From Streptomyces tricolor (GTDB taxonomy: Bacteria; Actinomycetota; Actinomycetes; Streptomycetales; Streptomycetaceae), in the NCBI RefSeq assembly GCF_002155905.1, contig NZ_MUMF01000291.1, positions 1-64,000 on the forward strand: DNA of 64,000 nt, written 5' to 3'. The position numbers and the translations under genes are program-made. The notes under the pieces are model-generated. The model had not been told where the DNA came from. It saw only the letters and a list, made by a program, of their open reading frames with translations, and did not search any database. Of the stretch, positions 19,456 to 28,388 are shown piece by piece. Numbering within the stretch: the stretch's first letter is position 1; every line of letters starts with the position of its first letter.

Positions 19456-19692
19456 CGCCCGTCGTCCGGATCCTCCCGGCGTCGCGGCACCTGGCACTCG
19501 CCTGTGCGTCGTCGTCGGCCGCCACGCCCCCCACGGCGGGGGATCCCCGCAGCCGCGCGCACCGGGCCCCGCCCCGGGCGGGCCGGCAGGCGCCGCACCT
19601 GACCGCCGGCCTGAACCGGACGACAGGCCCCGGCACCGGTACGCCCCGGGCACCCCCTGGGAGGGCCGCGGTCGCGCGGGCCTCCGCCCGGG

Positions 19693-20862
19693 TCACCGGG
19701 GTTCGACGGCGAGTTCGTCGACGACGGCCTGGAGACGGCCCCCGTGCTGGTCCGCGACCCGTCGCTGGCGCGCGGAGCCGGGGCCCTGGCGCTGGACCTC
19801 GCTCAGCCAGTCGCCGACCCACCGGTCGTCGCCGTAGCGGCTGAGGTGCGGCTCGACACGCTTCCACAGCTCCTCGACCAGCCGGCCGACGGACGTGGGG
19901 GCGCAGTCATGGGTGTGGGTCGCGGGCAGGGTGCCGTGCGTCCCGTGCCGGGCGGCCTGCCAGCACGCCGCCCGCAGCAGCAGGTCGGGGACGGCGGGCG
20001 CGGGTTCACCGGCGCGCACCGCGTCCACCGCGCAGCCGACGAGGGCGCGGACGAGGAGCGCGTACGCCGTGGTGGCCGCGGGATCGGGCAGCACGTCGGC
20101 GACGCGCACCTCCACCGTGGGAAGGTGCGGTGAGGGGCGGACGTGCCAGTAGACCATCGCCGGGTCCATCGCCGCCCCGGAGGCCACGAGGTGGCCCACG
20201 ACACGCTCGTAGTGGGCCGCGCTGTGCAGGTAGGGCGGCGGACCCGCCACCGGCCACCGGCCCCAGACCACGGAGCGCCAGCTCGCGTAGCCGGTGTCCG
20301 TCCCGTCGCTGAACGGGGAGTTGCCGGTGACGGCCAGCAGCAGGGGCATCCAGCCCCGCACGTGGTTGATCGACCGTACGGCCTCTTCGCGGTCGGCCAC
20401 CCCGACGTGCACGTGGCAGGCGTTCACCCCCTGGTCGTGGGCCAGCGGCCCGAAGCGCCGGGCGAAGGCCCGGTAGCGCGCCTTGTCCACGACGGGCGGC
20501 GGGCCCGGCCGGCCGAGGACCGCGGTGCCGGTGGGCACCAGGAGACAGTCGTACTCGGCCGCCGCCGCGGCCGCGCCGCTGCGCAGCCGGACGATTTCCG
20601 CCGCCAGGCCCTCGGCGGTACGGCACACCGCGCTGACGGTCTCCACCTGGGCCTGCGAGACCTCCACCGTGACATGCGGCGCGCCGAGGCGAACGCGCGC
20701 GGCACCCACCACGGCGGGGGCCCGGTGCACGGCCGCCCTGCTGTGCCGCGCGGCCAGGACGAACTCCTCCTCCACGCCGACCGTCGGCGGTGCGGTCACC
20801 TCCGCCGGAGACGCGGGCGTACCGGCGGGGACAGGGGTCACGGCATCAAACGGCTCTGGCAC
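19693..20862 (-). CDS. YbdK-like carboxylate-amine ligase (GCS2 family)
   Basis: 389 residues of the glutamate-cysteine ligase family 2. GVEEEFVLA near the N-terminus provides the metal-binding glutamates, and NACHVHVGVADREEAV, TGNSPFSDG and PTVEVRVADV are typical family motifs. E. coli YbdK has weak glutamate-cysteine ligase activity; actinobacterial members are mostly uncharacterised. Start is GTG 20862 with GGAAGG seven bases upstream. It stands alone between unrelated genes, so no pathway can be assigned. Confidence 0.87.
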   Translation of the reverse strand: MPEPFDAVTPVPAGTPASPAEVTAPPTVGVEEEFVLAARHSRAAVHRAPAVVGAARVRLGAPHVTVEVSQAQVETVSAVCRTAEGLAAEIVRLRSGAAAAAAEYDCLLVPTGTAVLGRPGPPPVVDKARYRAFARRFGPLAHDQGVNACHVHVGVADREEAVRSINHVRGWMPLLLAVTGNSPFSDGTDTGYASWRSVVWGRWPVAGPPPYLHSAAHYERVVGHLVASGAAMDPAMVYWHVRPSPHLPTVEVRVADVLPDPAATTAYALLVRALVGCAVDAVRAGEPAPAVPDLLLRAACWQAARHGTHGTLPATHTHDCAPTSVGRLVEELWKRVEPHLSRYGDDRWVGDWLSEVQRQGPGSARQRRVADQHGGRLQAVVDELAVEPR

Positions 20863-21259
20863 GACCAGCCCTTCCGGAAGACACGGGACACCGACATCCG
20901 CACGGCACGGGCTCTGCGCGGCCCTCGATCACTGCTGTCGCGTTCGGAGACATGGGGCCACTCCCTGTCGAACAGCGGGCGGGGTCCCTCATGCTCGTCC
21001 CGGCGCCGAGCGCACGGCAAGCGCCAACCCAGTCACCATCAGGGCGCGCCCGCCGCCCCTGCCCCGGGCGCCGCCGGCGACCACGCCGTCCCGAGAAGAC
21101 GCAGGTCCGGCGGCGGTTCCCGTACGGTGCGCCCCTGCCGGCCCAGGTCCCACACAGATCCACCGCACCGCACGCGGCCTGACGGCTCGCCACCGCGTGG
21201 CCGAACTCCGACGCACCACCCGGTGCCGTCCGGCCGCACGGGGGGCAGGAGCGGGTCCT
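20863..21259. other. Intergenic gap, no gene seen
   Basis: About 400 bp between the ligase start and the end of the ABC operon. No frame has good coding statistics, and no clear hairpin terminator for the operon was found. Confidence 0.4.
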
Positions 21260-22537
21260 TCAGGAGCGCCGGGCCTTCAGGTACTCCTCCGCGCCCGGGA
21301 TCCGGTGCGCCTCCTCCGCGCCCACCAGACCGCCCAGCGCCTTCGCGTCCGGCTTGAGCACGTACGTGGACAGGCTCGCCGGACGGTCCACGTCGGAGAA
21401 GTCCTGCGGGACGCCCAGACCGGTGTCGGCGTTCTCCTGCGCGCGGTGCGCCTTCACCACGTCCTCCCGGGCGAGACTCCCGGCGGCGCAGGCCTTCTTC
21501 AGGCCGGCACCGAGGAGCTGGGCGGCGTTGTAGCCGGACAGCACGCCGGAGTCGACGGGGGAGCCGGCGTACTTCTTCCGGTAGGCCGTCACCATCCGGC
21601 GTACGCCGGGCAGCTCGGAGCTGACCGCGGGCGCGGAGCTGACCACATGGAGGAGGGCGGCCAGGGCCGGCGCGGCCGGGGTCTTCATCAGCTGCGGAGC
21701 GAAGCCGGGCGCGCTGCTGACCACCGGGACGCGCAGGCCGCGGGAGGCGGCGACGCCGACGAGGGACGCGGTCTGCGCGGGCCCCGCGCTGATCAGGATC
21801 GCCTTCACGCCCTCCTTGCGCAGCGCGGAGACCTGCGCGGACAGGTCGGTGTCGGTCGCCTTGATCTTCTGCCCGACCACCTTCACCCCCGCCTTCCGCG
21901 CCGCCCAGGAGGAACCCTCCAGCGCGTTGGCGCCGTAGTCGCCCTCGAAGTACACGTGGCCGATGGTGTCGCCCTTCCGCACGCCCCGGGTGCGGGTCAG
22001 GAAGTCGACGGCGGCGATCATGTCGAGGTCGTAGGTGGTGCCGACCACCTGCACGGACTCCTTGCCGAGCAGGGAGGCGGCCCAGGCCTGCGGAAACGTC
22101 AGCAGGTGATCGCGCTGGACGTCGTCGAGCAGGGCGGCCACCACCGGGGAGCCGATGACCTGGGGCAGGGCGACGACGTCCGGGGAGATGTCGGCGTAGG
22201 CGGCGACCGCCCGCTGCACGTCGTAGCCGTGGTCCTTGACGGTGATCTCGACCTTGCGGCCGCAGATGCCGCCGGCGGCGTTGGTCTCGTCGGCCCACAT
22301 CTGCTGGGCCTGCACGATGCTCTTGCCGAGGGTGGCGTAGGGGCCGGTCAGGTCCGTGAGGGCGCCGAGCCGGATGGTCTCGGCGGAGACGCCGGGGCCG
22401 GTGCGGACGCCGTCGGCGTCCTGGCCGCCGCTGCCGCCGTCCGCCTTGGCGCTGCATCCGGTGGCGGCGACCAGCAGGGCGAGGGCCGCGGCGAGGACGG
22501 CCGTGGTGGCGCGGTGTCCGGGGTGCGGGGTGTTCAC
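21260..22537 (-). CDS. Branched-chain amino-acid-type ABC substrate-binding lipoprotein
   Basis: 425 residues. A lipoprotein signal peptide ends LLVAATGC, with the modified Cys near residue 28. The mature part is a type I periplasmic binding fold of the LivJ class (IRLGALTDLTGPYATLG, ADETNAAGGICG, GSPVVAALL). It captures the solute outside the membrane for the permeases encoded upstream. GTG 22537 has GAGGAG eight bases upstream and overlaps the LivM stop by 4 bp. It is the last gene of the operon, an unusual place since the binding protein often comes first. The substrate could be a branched-chain amino acid, an amide or an aromatic acid. Confidence 0.9.
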   Translation of the reverse strand: MNTPHPGHRATTAVLAAALALLVAATGCSAKADGGSGGQDADGVRTGPGVSAETIRLGALTDLTGPYATLGKSIVQAQQMWADETNAAGGICGRKVEITVKDHGYDVQRAVAAYADISPDVVALPQVIGSPVVAALLDDVQRDHLLTFPQAWAASLLGKESVQVVGTTYDLDMIAAVDFLTRTRGVRKGDTIGHVYFEGDYGANALEGSSWAARKAGVKVVGQKIKATDTDLSAQVSALRKEGVKAILISAGPAQTASLVGVAASRGLRVPVVSSAPGFAPQLMKTPAAPALAALLHVVSSAPAVSSELPGVRRMVTAYRKKYAGSPVDSGVLSGYNAAQLLGAGLKKACAAGSLAREDVVKAHRAQENADTGLGVPQDFSDVDRPASLSTYVLKPDAKALGGLVGAEEAHRIPGAEEYLKARRS

Positions 22538-23667
22538 GGGGTGTGCTCCTCGGGTCGTACGGGTGCGATGGGCGGCGCGGAAGGACGGGCGTGCGGCCCG
22601 GATCCCGGCCCGGACCGGCGTGCCGCCCGGAAGCGGTCGCGCAGGCGGCGGGTGAGGCCGTGCAGGCCGTCGGGGGCGTGGAGGAGGACGACGACGACGG
22701 CGGCGCCGTAGAGGAAGCGGGCCGCTTCCGTCGGGCCGACCGCGCCGTCCGCGGTGCCGGGCGCGGCCACCAGGGGCAGCTGGTCGGCATAACGGCTGAG
22801 CAGCAGGGGCAGCGCGGTGACGAAGACCGCGCCCGCCGTGGCCCCGGCGACGGAACCGAGGCCGCCGAGCACGATCATGGCGAGGTAGTCCACCGAGAGG
22901 GCGAGGGAGAAGTAGTCGGGGACGATACGGCGGAAGGCCAGGGCCAGCAGGACCCCGGCCGTCCCCGCGTACATCGACGACACGACGAAGGCCGCCGCAC
23001 GGTGGCGGGCCACGTCCACCCCCAGCACCGCGGCGGCGGTCTCGCTGTCCCGCAGCGCGGCGAGCGCCCGGCCGGGCCGGGAGCGCAGCAGGCCGCGGGC
23101 GGTGAACCAGGTCAGCCCGAGCAGCGCCAGGGCCAGGTACCACAGGCGTTCCTCGGCGCCGAACGGCACACCCAGCACGGTCAGTTCGGGCTCGCCGGCC
23201 GTGAAGCCGAACCCGCCGAGACGGAGCGGCGGCACCGAGCGGCCGTTGAAGCCGCCGGTGACGGAGTCCGCGGTGAGCAGCACATGGTGGCCCAGGAAGA
23301 CCAGGGCGAGGGTGGCCACGCCCAGGTAGATGCCGCGCACCCGGCCGGCGACCGGGCTGAACAGGCCGCCCGCCGCTCCGGCCAGCAGCACCGCGAGGAC
23401 GGCGGCGACGGCGGTGGGCAGGCCCGGCCCCGGCTCACCGGCCAGCCACGTGTAGCCGTAGGCGCCGACGGCGAGGAAGAAGGCGTGGCCGAGCGAGAGC
23501 TGGCCGGCGGTGCCGCTGAGCAGCGACAGACCCACGGCGCCAATGGCGGCGGCCACCGAGAACAGGCCGACGCGCAGCCAGAAGGCGTCCAGGTAGAAGG
23601 GCGGCACACACAGTACGAGGGCGATCAGGAGCGTCCTCACCGGTGTGCGCGGGCGGCGGTCAGACAC
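22534..23667 (-). CDS. LivM-type ABC permease
   Basis: 377 residues with about nine membrane helices. GLSLLSGTAGQLSLGHAFFL is the LivM signature, and LRDSETAAAVLGVDVARHR in the cytoplasmic loop is the coupling motif for the ATPase. The last 35 residues are Pro/Arg-rich and probably disordered. Start is GTG 23667 with GAGGAG six bases upstream; it overlaps the LivH end by 8 bp and the binding-protein start by 4 bp. Confidence 0.9.
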   Translation of the reverse strand: MSDRRPRTPVRTLLIALVLCVPPFYLDAFWLRVGLFSVAAAIGAVGLSLLSGTAGQLSLGHAFFLAVGAYGYTWLAGEPGPGLPTAVAAVLAVLLAGAAGGLFSPVAGRVRGIYLGVATLALVFLGHHVLLTADSVTGGFNGRSVPPLRLGGFGFTAGEPELTVLGVPFGAEERLWYLALALLGLTWFTARGLLRSRPGRALAALRDSETAAAVLGVDVARHRAAAFVVSSMYAGTAGVLLALAFRRIVPDYFSLALSVDYLAMIVLGGLGSVAGATAGAVFVTALPLLLSRYADQLPLVAAPGTADGAVGPTEAARFLYGAAVVVVLLHAPDGLHGLTRRLRDRFRAARRSGPGSGPHARPSAPPIAPVRPEEHTP

Positions 23668-24556
23668 GGGCCGCTCCTCTCGTGCCGAACAGCCCGGTGG
23701 GCCGGACCAGCAGGACCAGGACCATCACGGCGTACGGGGCGACGTCGGCGAAACCTTCGCCCAGCAGGCTCAGTTCGGACTGGTGGCCGGCCACCAGGGC
23801 CTCGGTCAGCCCGATGAGGAGGCTGCCGGCGAGCGCGCCGACGGGGGAGGCCATGCCGCCGAGGACGGCGGCCGGGAACGCCTTCAGCGCGATCTGACCG
23901 GTGGTGCGCTCCAGGCCGGGCGCGGGGAACGCGGCGAGGAACACCGCCGCCAGCGCGGCGAGCCCGCCCGCCAGACACCAGGCGAGCGTCCGCACCCGGG
24001 ACAGCCGGACACCCATCAGCGCGGCCGCCTCCACGTCCTCCCCGGCGGCGCGCAGGGACAGGCCCCAGCGGGTGTAGCGGAACAGGGCGAAGACGGAGGC
24101 GATGGACACCGCGGACACCACGATCGCGGCGAGTCTGCTGTCCGCGACGGTGACCGGCCCGAGCCCGGTCACCGCGTCCCCCCAGGGGTCGCCCAGCGGC
24201 AGCAGGTCGCCGCCGATGCGCCGGGACAGCTCGGTGAGCAGGACGATGTCGACGCCGATCGTGACGATGGTCTGCACGTGCGCGGCGCCCGGGCCGGGAT
24301 CGCCGCGCTGGAGCAGCAGCCGGTCGAGGGCGCCGGCGAGGAGGGCCGTGGCGAGGACGGCCACCGCGAGCGCGCCGGCGAAGCCCAGGTCGTCGTGCAG
24401 GACGGCGATCAGGTAGCCGCCGAACAGGAGCAGGGAACCGTGGGCGAAGCTCAGGACGCCCGACGCCTTGAAGATGACGACGAATCCGAGCGCCACCAGG
24501 GCGTACACGGCACCCAGGGCGAGGCCGCCCAGCAGGTCGTCGAGGAGACCGGTCAC
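23660..24556 (-). CDS. LivH-type ABC permease
   Basis: 298 residues with about eight membrane helices. GLALGAVYALVALGFVVIFK and GVLSFAHGSLLLFGGY near the N-terminus are typical LivH motifs, and RAAGEDVEAAALMGVRLSRV is the ATPase-coupling loop. Its GTG start overlaps the stop codon of the preceding ATPase in GTGA (24553-24556). It forms the inner-membrane channel together with the LivM-type protein. Confidence 0.92.
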   Translation of the reverse strand: MTGLLDDLLGGLALGAVYALVALGFVVIFKASGVLSFAHGSLLLFGGYLIAVLHDDLGFAGALAVAVLATALLAGALDRLLLQRGDPGPGAAHVQTIVTIGVDIVLLTELSRRIGGDLLPLGDPWGDAVTGLGPVTVADSRLAAIVVSAVSIASVFALFRYTRWGLSLRAAGEDVEAAALMGVRLSRVRTLAWCLAGGLAALAAVFLAAFPAPGLERTTGQIALKAFPAAVLGGMASPVGALAGSLLIGLTEALVAGHQSELSLLGEGFADVAPYAVMVLVLLVRPTGLFGTRGAARV

Positions 24557-25332
24557 GCGGCTCCCTCCCGGGGTGTGCCGAGGTAGGCACGCAGCACCTC
24601 GGGGTCGCGACGGACCTCGTCGGGGGTGCCGTGCGCGATCCGGCGGCCGAAGTCGAGGACCGTCACCTCGTCGGCGAGGCGCATCACCAGCCCCATGTCG
24701 TGCTCCACCAGCAGCACGGACAGCTCCAGTTCGGCGCGGACGCGCGCGATCACCTCGGCGGTGCGGGCCCGTTCGGCGGCGTTCATGCCGGCCACCGGCT
24801 CGTCCAGGAGCAGCACGCGCGGCTCCAGGCACAGGGCGCGGGCCAGCTCGACACGTTTGCGGTCGCCGTACGACAGCAGCTCCACCGGGCTGTCGAAGTG
24901 CGGGCCCAGGCCGGTGAGTTCGGCGATCTCCCGGGCGCGGGCGAGATGCTCGCGCTGTTCGCGCACCGCCCACGGCAGGCGCAGCGCGCTCGCGGTGAAC
25001 CCGGCGCGGGAGTGGAGGTGCCGGCCGAGCATCAGATTGTCGGCGACCGTGCCCGCCGTGGTGACGATGTTCTGGAACGTGCGGGCCACCCCGAGCGCGG
25101 CGATGCGGTGCGGAGCGAGCCGGGTCAGCTCCGTGTCCCCGAGCCGGACCGTGCCGGCGGCGGGGCGGGCCAGACCGGAGAGCACGTTGAAACAGGTGGA
25201 CTTGCCGGCGCCGTTGGGCCCGATGAGGGCGTGCACGGTGCCGGGCGCGACGGCGAAGGAGACGCCGTCCAGGGCGGTGAGACCGGCGAACCGGACGGTG
25301 ACGTCCCGCACGCTCAGGCCGGGCACGGTCAT
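24553..25332 (-). CDS. LivG-type ABC ATPase
   Basis: 259 residues. Walker A GPNGAGKST (about 38-46), a slightly unusual signature LLSYGDRKRVE in place of LSGGQ (a common LivG variant), Walker B LLLDEPVAGM and the H-loop LLVEHDMGLVM. It hydrolyses ATP to drive the importer. The ATG at 25332 overlaps the LivF stop in ATGA. Confidence 0.93.
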   Translation of the reverse strand: MTVPGLSVRDVTVRFAGLTALDGVSFAVAPGTVHALIGPNGAGKSTCFNVLSGLARPAAGTVRLGDTELTRLAPHRIAALGVARTFQNIVTTAGTVADNLMLGRHLHSRAGFTASALRLPWAVREQREHLARAREIAELTGLGPHFDSPVELLSYGDRKRVELARALCLEPRVLLLDEPVAGMNAAERARTAEVIARVRAELELSVLLVEHDMGLVMRLADEVTVLDFGRRIAHGTPDEVRRDPEVLRAYLGTPREGAA

Positions 25333-26099
25333 GCCGCCCCCTCCTCGCCCAGATAGAGCCGGCGCACCGCGTCCGTGCCGGCCAGATCGGAGGCGGGGCC
25401 CGACAGCCGTACCTCCCCGGTCTCCAGGACATGGGCGTGGTCGGCGAGGGACAGGGCCATCCCGGCGTTCTGCTCCACCAGCAGCACGGCGGTGCCCTGG
25501 GCGTGGATCTCGCGGACCACCTCGGCGATCCGGTCCACCATGAGCGGGGCGAGGCCCAGCGAGGGCTCGTCCAGCAGGAGCAGGCGCGGGGCGGCCATGA
25601 GGGCGCGGCCGATGGCCAGCATCTGCTGCTCCCCGCCGGACAGCAGGCCCGCGGCCTGCCGGCTGCGCTCGGCCAGGCGCGGGAACAGCGTGAAGACGCG
25701 GTCGCGGGCCTCGGCCGTCTGCGCGGGTCCGCGGCGGCCGAGGCCGAGGCCGCCGCTGCGCAGATTCTCGTCGACGGTCAGGCCGGCGAAGACCCGCCGT
25801 CCCTCGGGCACCTGGACCACACCCGCCCGTACGGCGGCGACGGGGTCACGGCCGTCCAGGACGGTACCGCCGTAGCGGACCCGGCCGGCGGTGATCGCGC
25901 CGCGGTGCAGGCGGAGCGTGCCCGACACGGCACGCAGCAGCGTGCTCTTGCCGGCGCCGTTGGCGCCGAGCAGCGCGACCACGCGGCCGTGCGGCACGGT
26001 CAGGGACACATCGCGGAGGGCGGAGACGGCACGCCCGTACGTCACGTCCACATGCTCGACGTACAGGGCGGGCGGGTCGTCCGGTGGTGCTTCGGGCAT
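25329..26099 (-). CDS. LivF-type ABC ATPase
   Basis: 256 residues. Walker A GANGAGKSTLL, signature LSGGEQQML, Walker B LLLDEPSLGLAP and H-loop VEQNAGMAL; the last two are characteristic of LivF. It is the first gene of the five-gene importer operon (LivF-LivG-LivH-LivM-binding protein in transcription order) and has AGGAG five bases before ATG 26099. The operon promoter should lie in the gap upstream. Confidence 0.93.
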   Translation of the reverse strand: MPEAPPDDPPALYVEHVDVTYGRAVSALRDVSLTVPHGRVVALLGANGAGKSTLLRAVSGTLRLHRGAITAGRVRYGGTVLDGRDPVAAVRAGVVQVPEGRRVFAGLTVDENLRSGGLGLGRRGPAQTAEARDRVFTLFPRLAERSRQAAGLLSGGEQQMLAIGRALMAAPRLLLLDEPSLGLAPLMVDRIAEVVREIHAQGTAVLLVEQNAGMALSLADHAHVLETGEVRLSGPASDLAGTDAVRRLYLGEEGAA

Positions 26100-27066
26100 C
26101 GCGGCTCCTGGGGGCCGGGCCGGCGCGCGGCACGGGCTCGTGGCGGGGAAGGAAGCTCACGACAGCACGGGTGGCCGAAGCGGGTACAGGAGCGCGGGCA
26201 CGGTCGGTGCGGCGGCCCAGCGGGGACGCGGGGCGGCTGTGCGGGTGCCCAGCGGTGACGGCGTTCCGGGCCGGGGAGGAGCGGCGGCGGCCGGGTTCGG
26301 GGGGTGTCAGGAGAGGCGGCACAGGAAGAAACCGGCCGCCTCCCCGCCGAACCGCAACCGGGCTGCCGGGCGGGCGAGTTCGGGGGCGGAGAAGTCCTCA
26401 CGGCGGACGTCGGGCCGGCCGGGCAGCCGCTCGCGGTGCGATGTGCTCCGGGTACGGCCTGGTGCCGACCGTGTACGGGCCGGCCGGGCCCGCTCCGCCC
26501 CAGCGGATGCCGCACCGGCACCCCTGCCGCGGCCGGGCTCTCCGCGGTCACGAGGCCGCCGCTCCGGGCGCCACCCGGACGACCGCCCGCACGCGCGGGT
26601 CCGAGAGGTCCGCCGCGGCCCGGTCCGGCGCGCGACACCGTGCCGGCTCGCCCGGCGGGCTCTTCCCGCGCAGCGCCTCCGGCACGCCGGGGAGGCCGGG
26701 GACCGGCGGCAGCGGGACCGCCCCGTCCGCACCGCCCACGGGATGAGGGGATCGGGGCGGGCCCCGGCGCGTGCCGCCGCCGCGGAACCGCCGAGGGGCA
26801 GAAGCCCGCCGCACCGACCGGGGCGAGGGGCTGCTGCTCGCGGGCGAGCGCGCCGAGGGCGAAGGACAGGTCCCGAGGCCGCTCCCGCACAGGGAGGAGC
26901 GGGCACGGGTGACGGACGGACCGGCTCCGACAGACACCGGCGGACGGGACGCGCACGGGCCGGATCGCGCAGGCCGTCGCGGGACGCGTCGTACCGAACC
27001 CGGACCAGCGGCTGCTCCGGCGTCTGTCACGCGCAGAGCGTCATGGCGCCCTCGTGGGAACCCCGG
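26100..27066. other. Gap of nearly 1 kb upstream of the ABC operon
   Basis: No intact gene was found. It must contain the operon promoter close to 26100, but no clear -35/-10 pair stands out. Part of it has coding-like composition on the minus strand (see the possible pseudogene entry). Confidence 0.45.
26307..26740 (-). pseudogene. Possible decayed gene
   Basis: Three consecutive minus-strand pieces in different frames have the strong G/C third-position bias of real genes. About 26740-26548 ends VVRVAPGAAAS and stops; a stretch after it from a GTG near 26552 continues for about 40 codons; and a third piece ending at 26307 reads EDFSAPELARPAARLRFGG and closes GFFLCRLS like a natural C-terminus. 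Frameshifts in a former gene would explain this. I cannot name a family, and chance bias in GC-rich DNA is a real alternative. Confidence 0.25.
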
Positions 27067-28323
27067 TCACGGTCGTGCCGCGAGGAGGCGGCGGGCGGTC
27101 AGGGCCAGGGTGACCTCGACCAGGTCGGCGGGGCGGGACAGGGAACGGCCGGTCAACTGCTCGTAGCGGCGCAGGCGGTTCAGGACGGTGTTGCGGTGGC
27201 AGTACAGCCGCCTGCTCGCCCGCTGCGCGGAGCCGTCACAGGCCAGCCAGGTGGCCAGGGTGTCCAGCAGCACGTCGGCGTCGGCCGGTTCCAGCCGTGC
27301 CAGCGGGCCGAACGCGCGCTCCACCAGCAGGGCGGCCAGGGACGGGCAGGACACCACGAGGGCCTCGGGAAGGTGGCCGTCGAGCCGCACCGTGCCGCCC
27401 GCGTCCGGGCACAGCCGCAGGGCGGTGTCCGCCAGCCGGCGCCCCTCGCCGACGGCGGCCAGTCCGTCGACGGCCAGGCCGATCCCGACGCGCAGCCCGG
27501 GCGGCGCGTCGGCCGGCGCGGGCACGACGCCGTCCTCGACGAGGACGATGCCGTGATCCGTCTCCGGCCCGGTGTGCCAGTGCACCCGCGCGCTCGGCGG
27601 CCACAGGGCGCGCACGGCGCCGGCGGACCGCGCGCCCGCGACCGCGACGACGACGTACCGTCCCTGCTCGGGCAGACCGAGCGCCTGTGCGGTCTCCGGC
27701 AGGTCGGCGATGCGGCCGGTGCCGTCGAGCAGGGCGGCGGCCAGCAGCCGCACCCGGTTCTCGCGCCGCCAGGCGAGCTGCCGCTCGGTCTGCCGGTAGG
27801 CGTCCGCGACGAGCGTGCAGTGCTCGTCCACGAAGTCCCAGACGTCGCCCGCCACATGCACCAGGAGCCGGACGTCCTCGGGAGCGGTGCGGGAGGTCAC
27901 GTCGACGAGTTCCTGCCACACCAGGGAGCCGCCCAGCCGGAAGGCGTGCAGCAGCGCGTCCAGCGGCAGCCCCTGCTCGGCGCGGGAGACCCCGATGCGC
28001 CAGGAGCAGCGGTGCGCGGCCTCCCGGGTGCCGCGCGGGTCGAGCAGGGAAGTGACGCTGTGCCGCAGCGAACGGTGCACCTCCTGCCAGGTGCCCGGGT
28101 GGTCGTCGTCCAGCGCGGGCCGGTAAGCCGGTTCGCGTTCCCGCAGGGCGGCGACCAGCCGGTCGGTGAGGCCGGGCAGGTCGTCCAGCAGCACCCGGGC
28201 GGCGCGGTGCAGCACCCGCAGGGCCTCGGCGTCGATCAGCGACCGGGTGTGCGGTCCGCGCGCCCGGGGCGCGGCCTGCGGCCCCGGGCGGAGCGCGGGT
28301 CGTGGCCGTACGGCAGGGTGCAT
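27067..28323 (-). CDS. PucR/CdaR-type helix-turn-helix regulator
   Basis: 418 residues. The N-terminal half (about 35-200) is the helical RsbRD-like/PucR-associated domain, the middle is a diverged GGDEF-like region, and the C-terminus (about 350-415) is the PucR helix-turn-helix (LYCHRNTVLNRLRRYEQLTG). ATG 28323 follows GGGGGAA by five bases; the open frame upstream is not coding. The ABC importer operon lies downstream in the same orientation, beyond a gap. Regulators of this type often control amino-acid or purine catabolism, so the importer is a reasonable but unproven target. Confidence 0.88.
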   Translation of the reverse strand: MHPAVRPRPALRPGPQAAPRARGPHTRSLIDAEALRVLHRAARVLLDDLPGLTDRLVAALREREPAYRPALDDDHPGTWQEVHRSLRHSVTSLLDPRGTREAAHRCSWRIGVSRAEQGLPLDALLHAFRLGGSLVWQELVDVTSRTAPEDVRLLVHVAGDVWDFVDEHCTLVADAYRQTERQLAWRRENRVRLLAAALLDGTGRIADLPETAQALGLPEQGRYVVVAVAGARSAGAVRALWPPSARVHWHTGPETDHGIVLVEDGVVPAPADAPPGLRVGIGLAVDGLAAVGEGRRLADTALRLCPDAGGTVRLDGHLPEALVVSCPSLAALLVERAFGPLARLEPADADVLLDTLATWLACDGSAQRASRRLYCHRNTVLNRLRRYEQLTGRSLSRPADLVEVTLALTARRLLAARP

Positions 28324-28388
28324 CGCGGTTCCCCCAGGGTCGGCTGGCGCGTCCTTGGTCGAAGAATGACATACCGTCCGGTCGGTCC

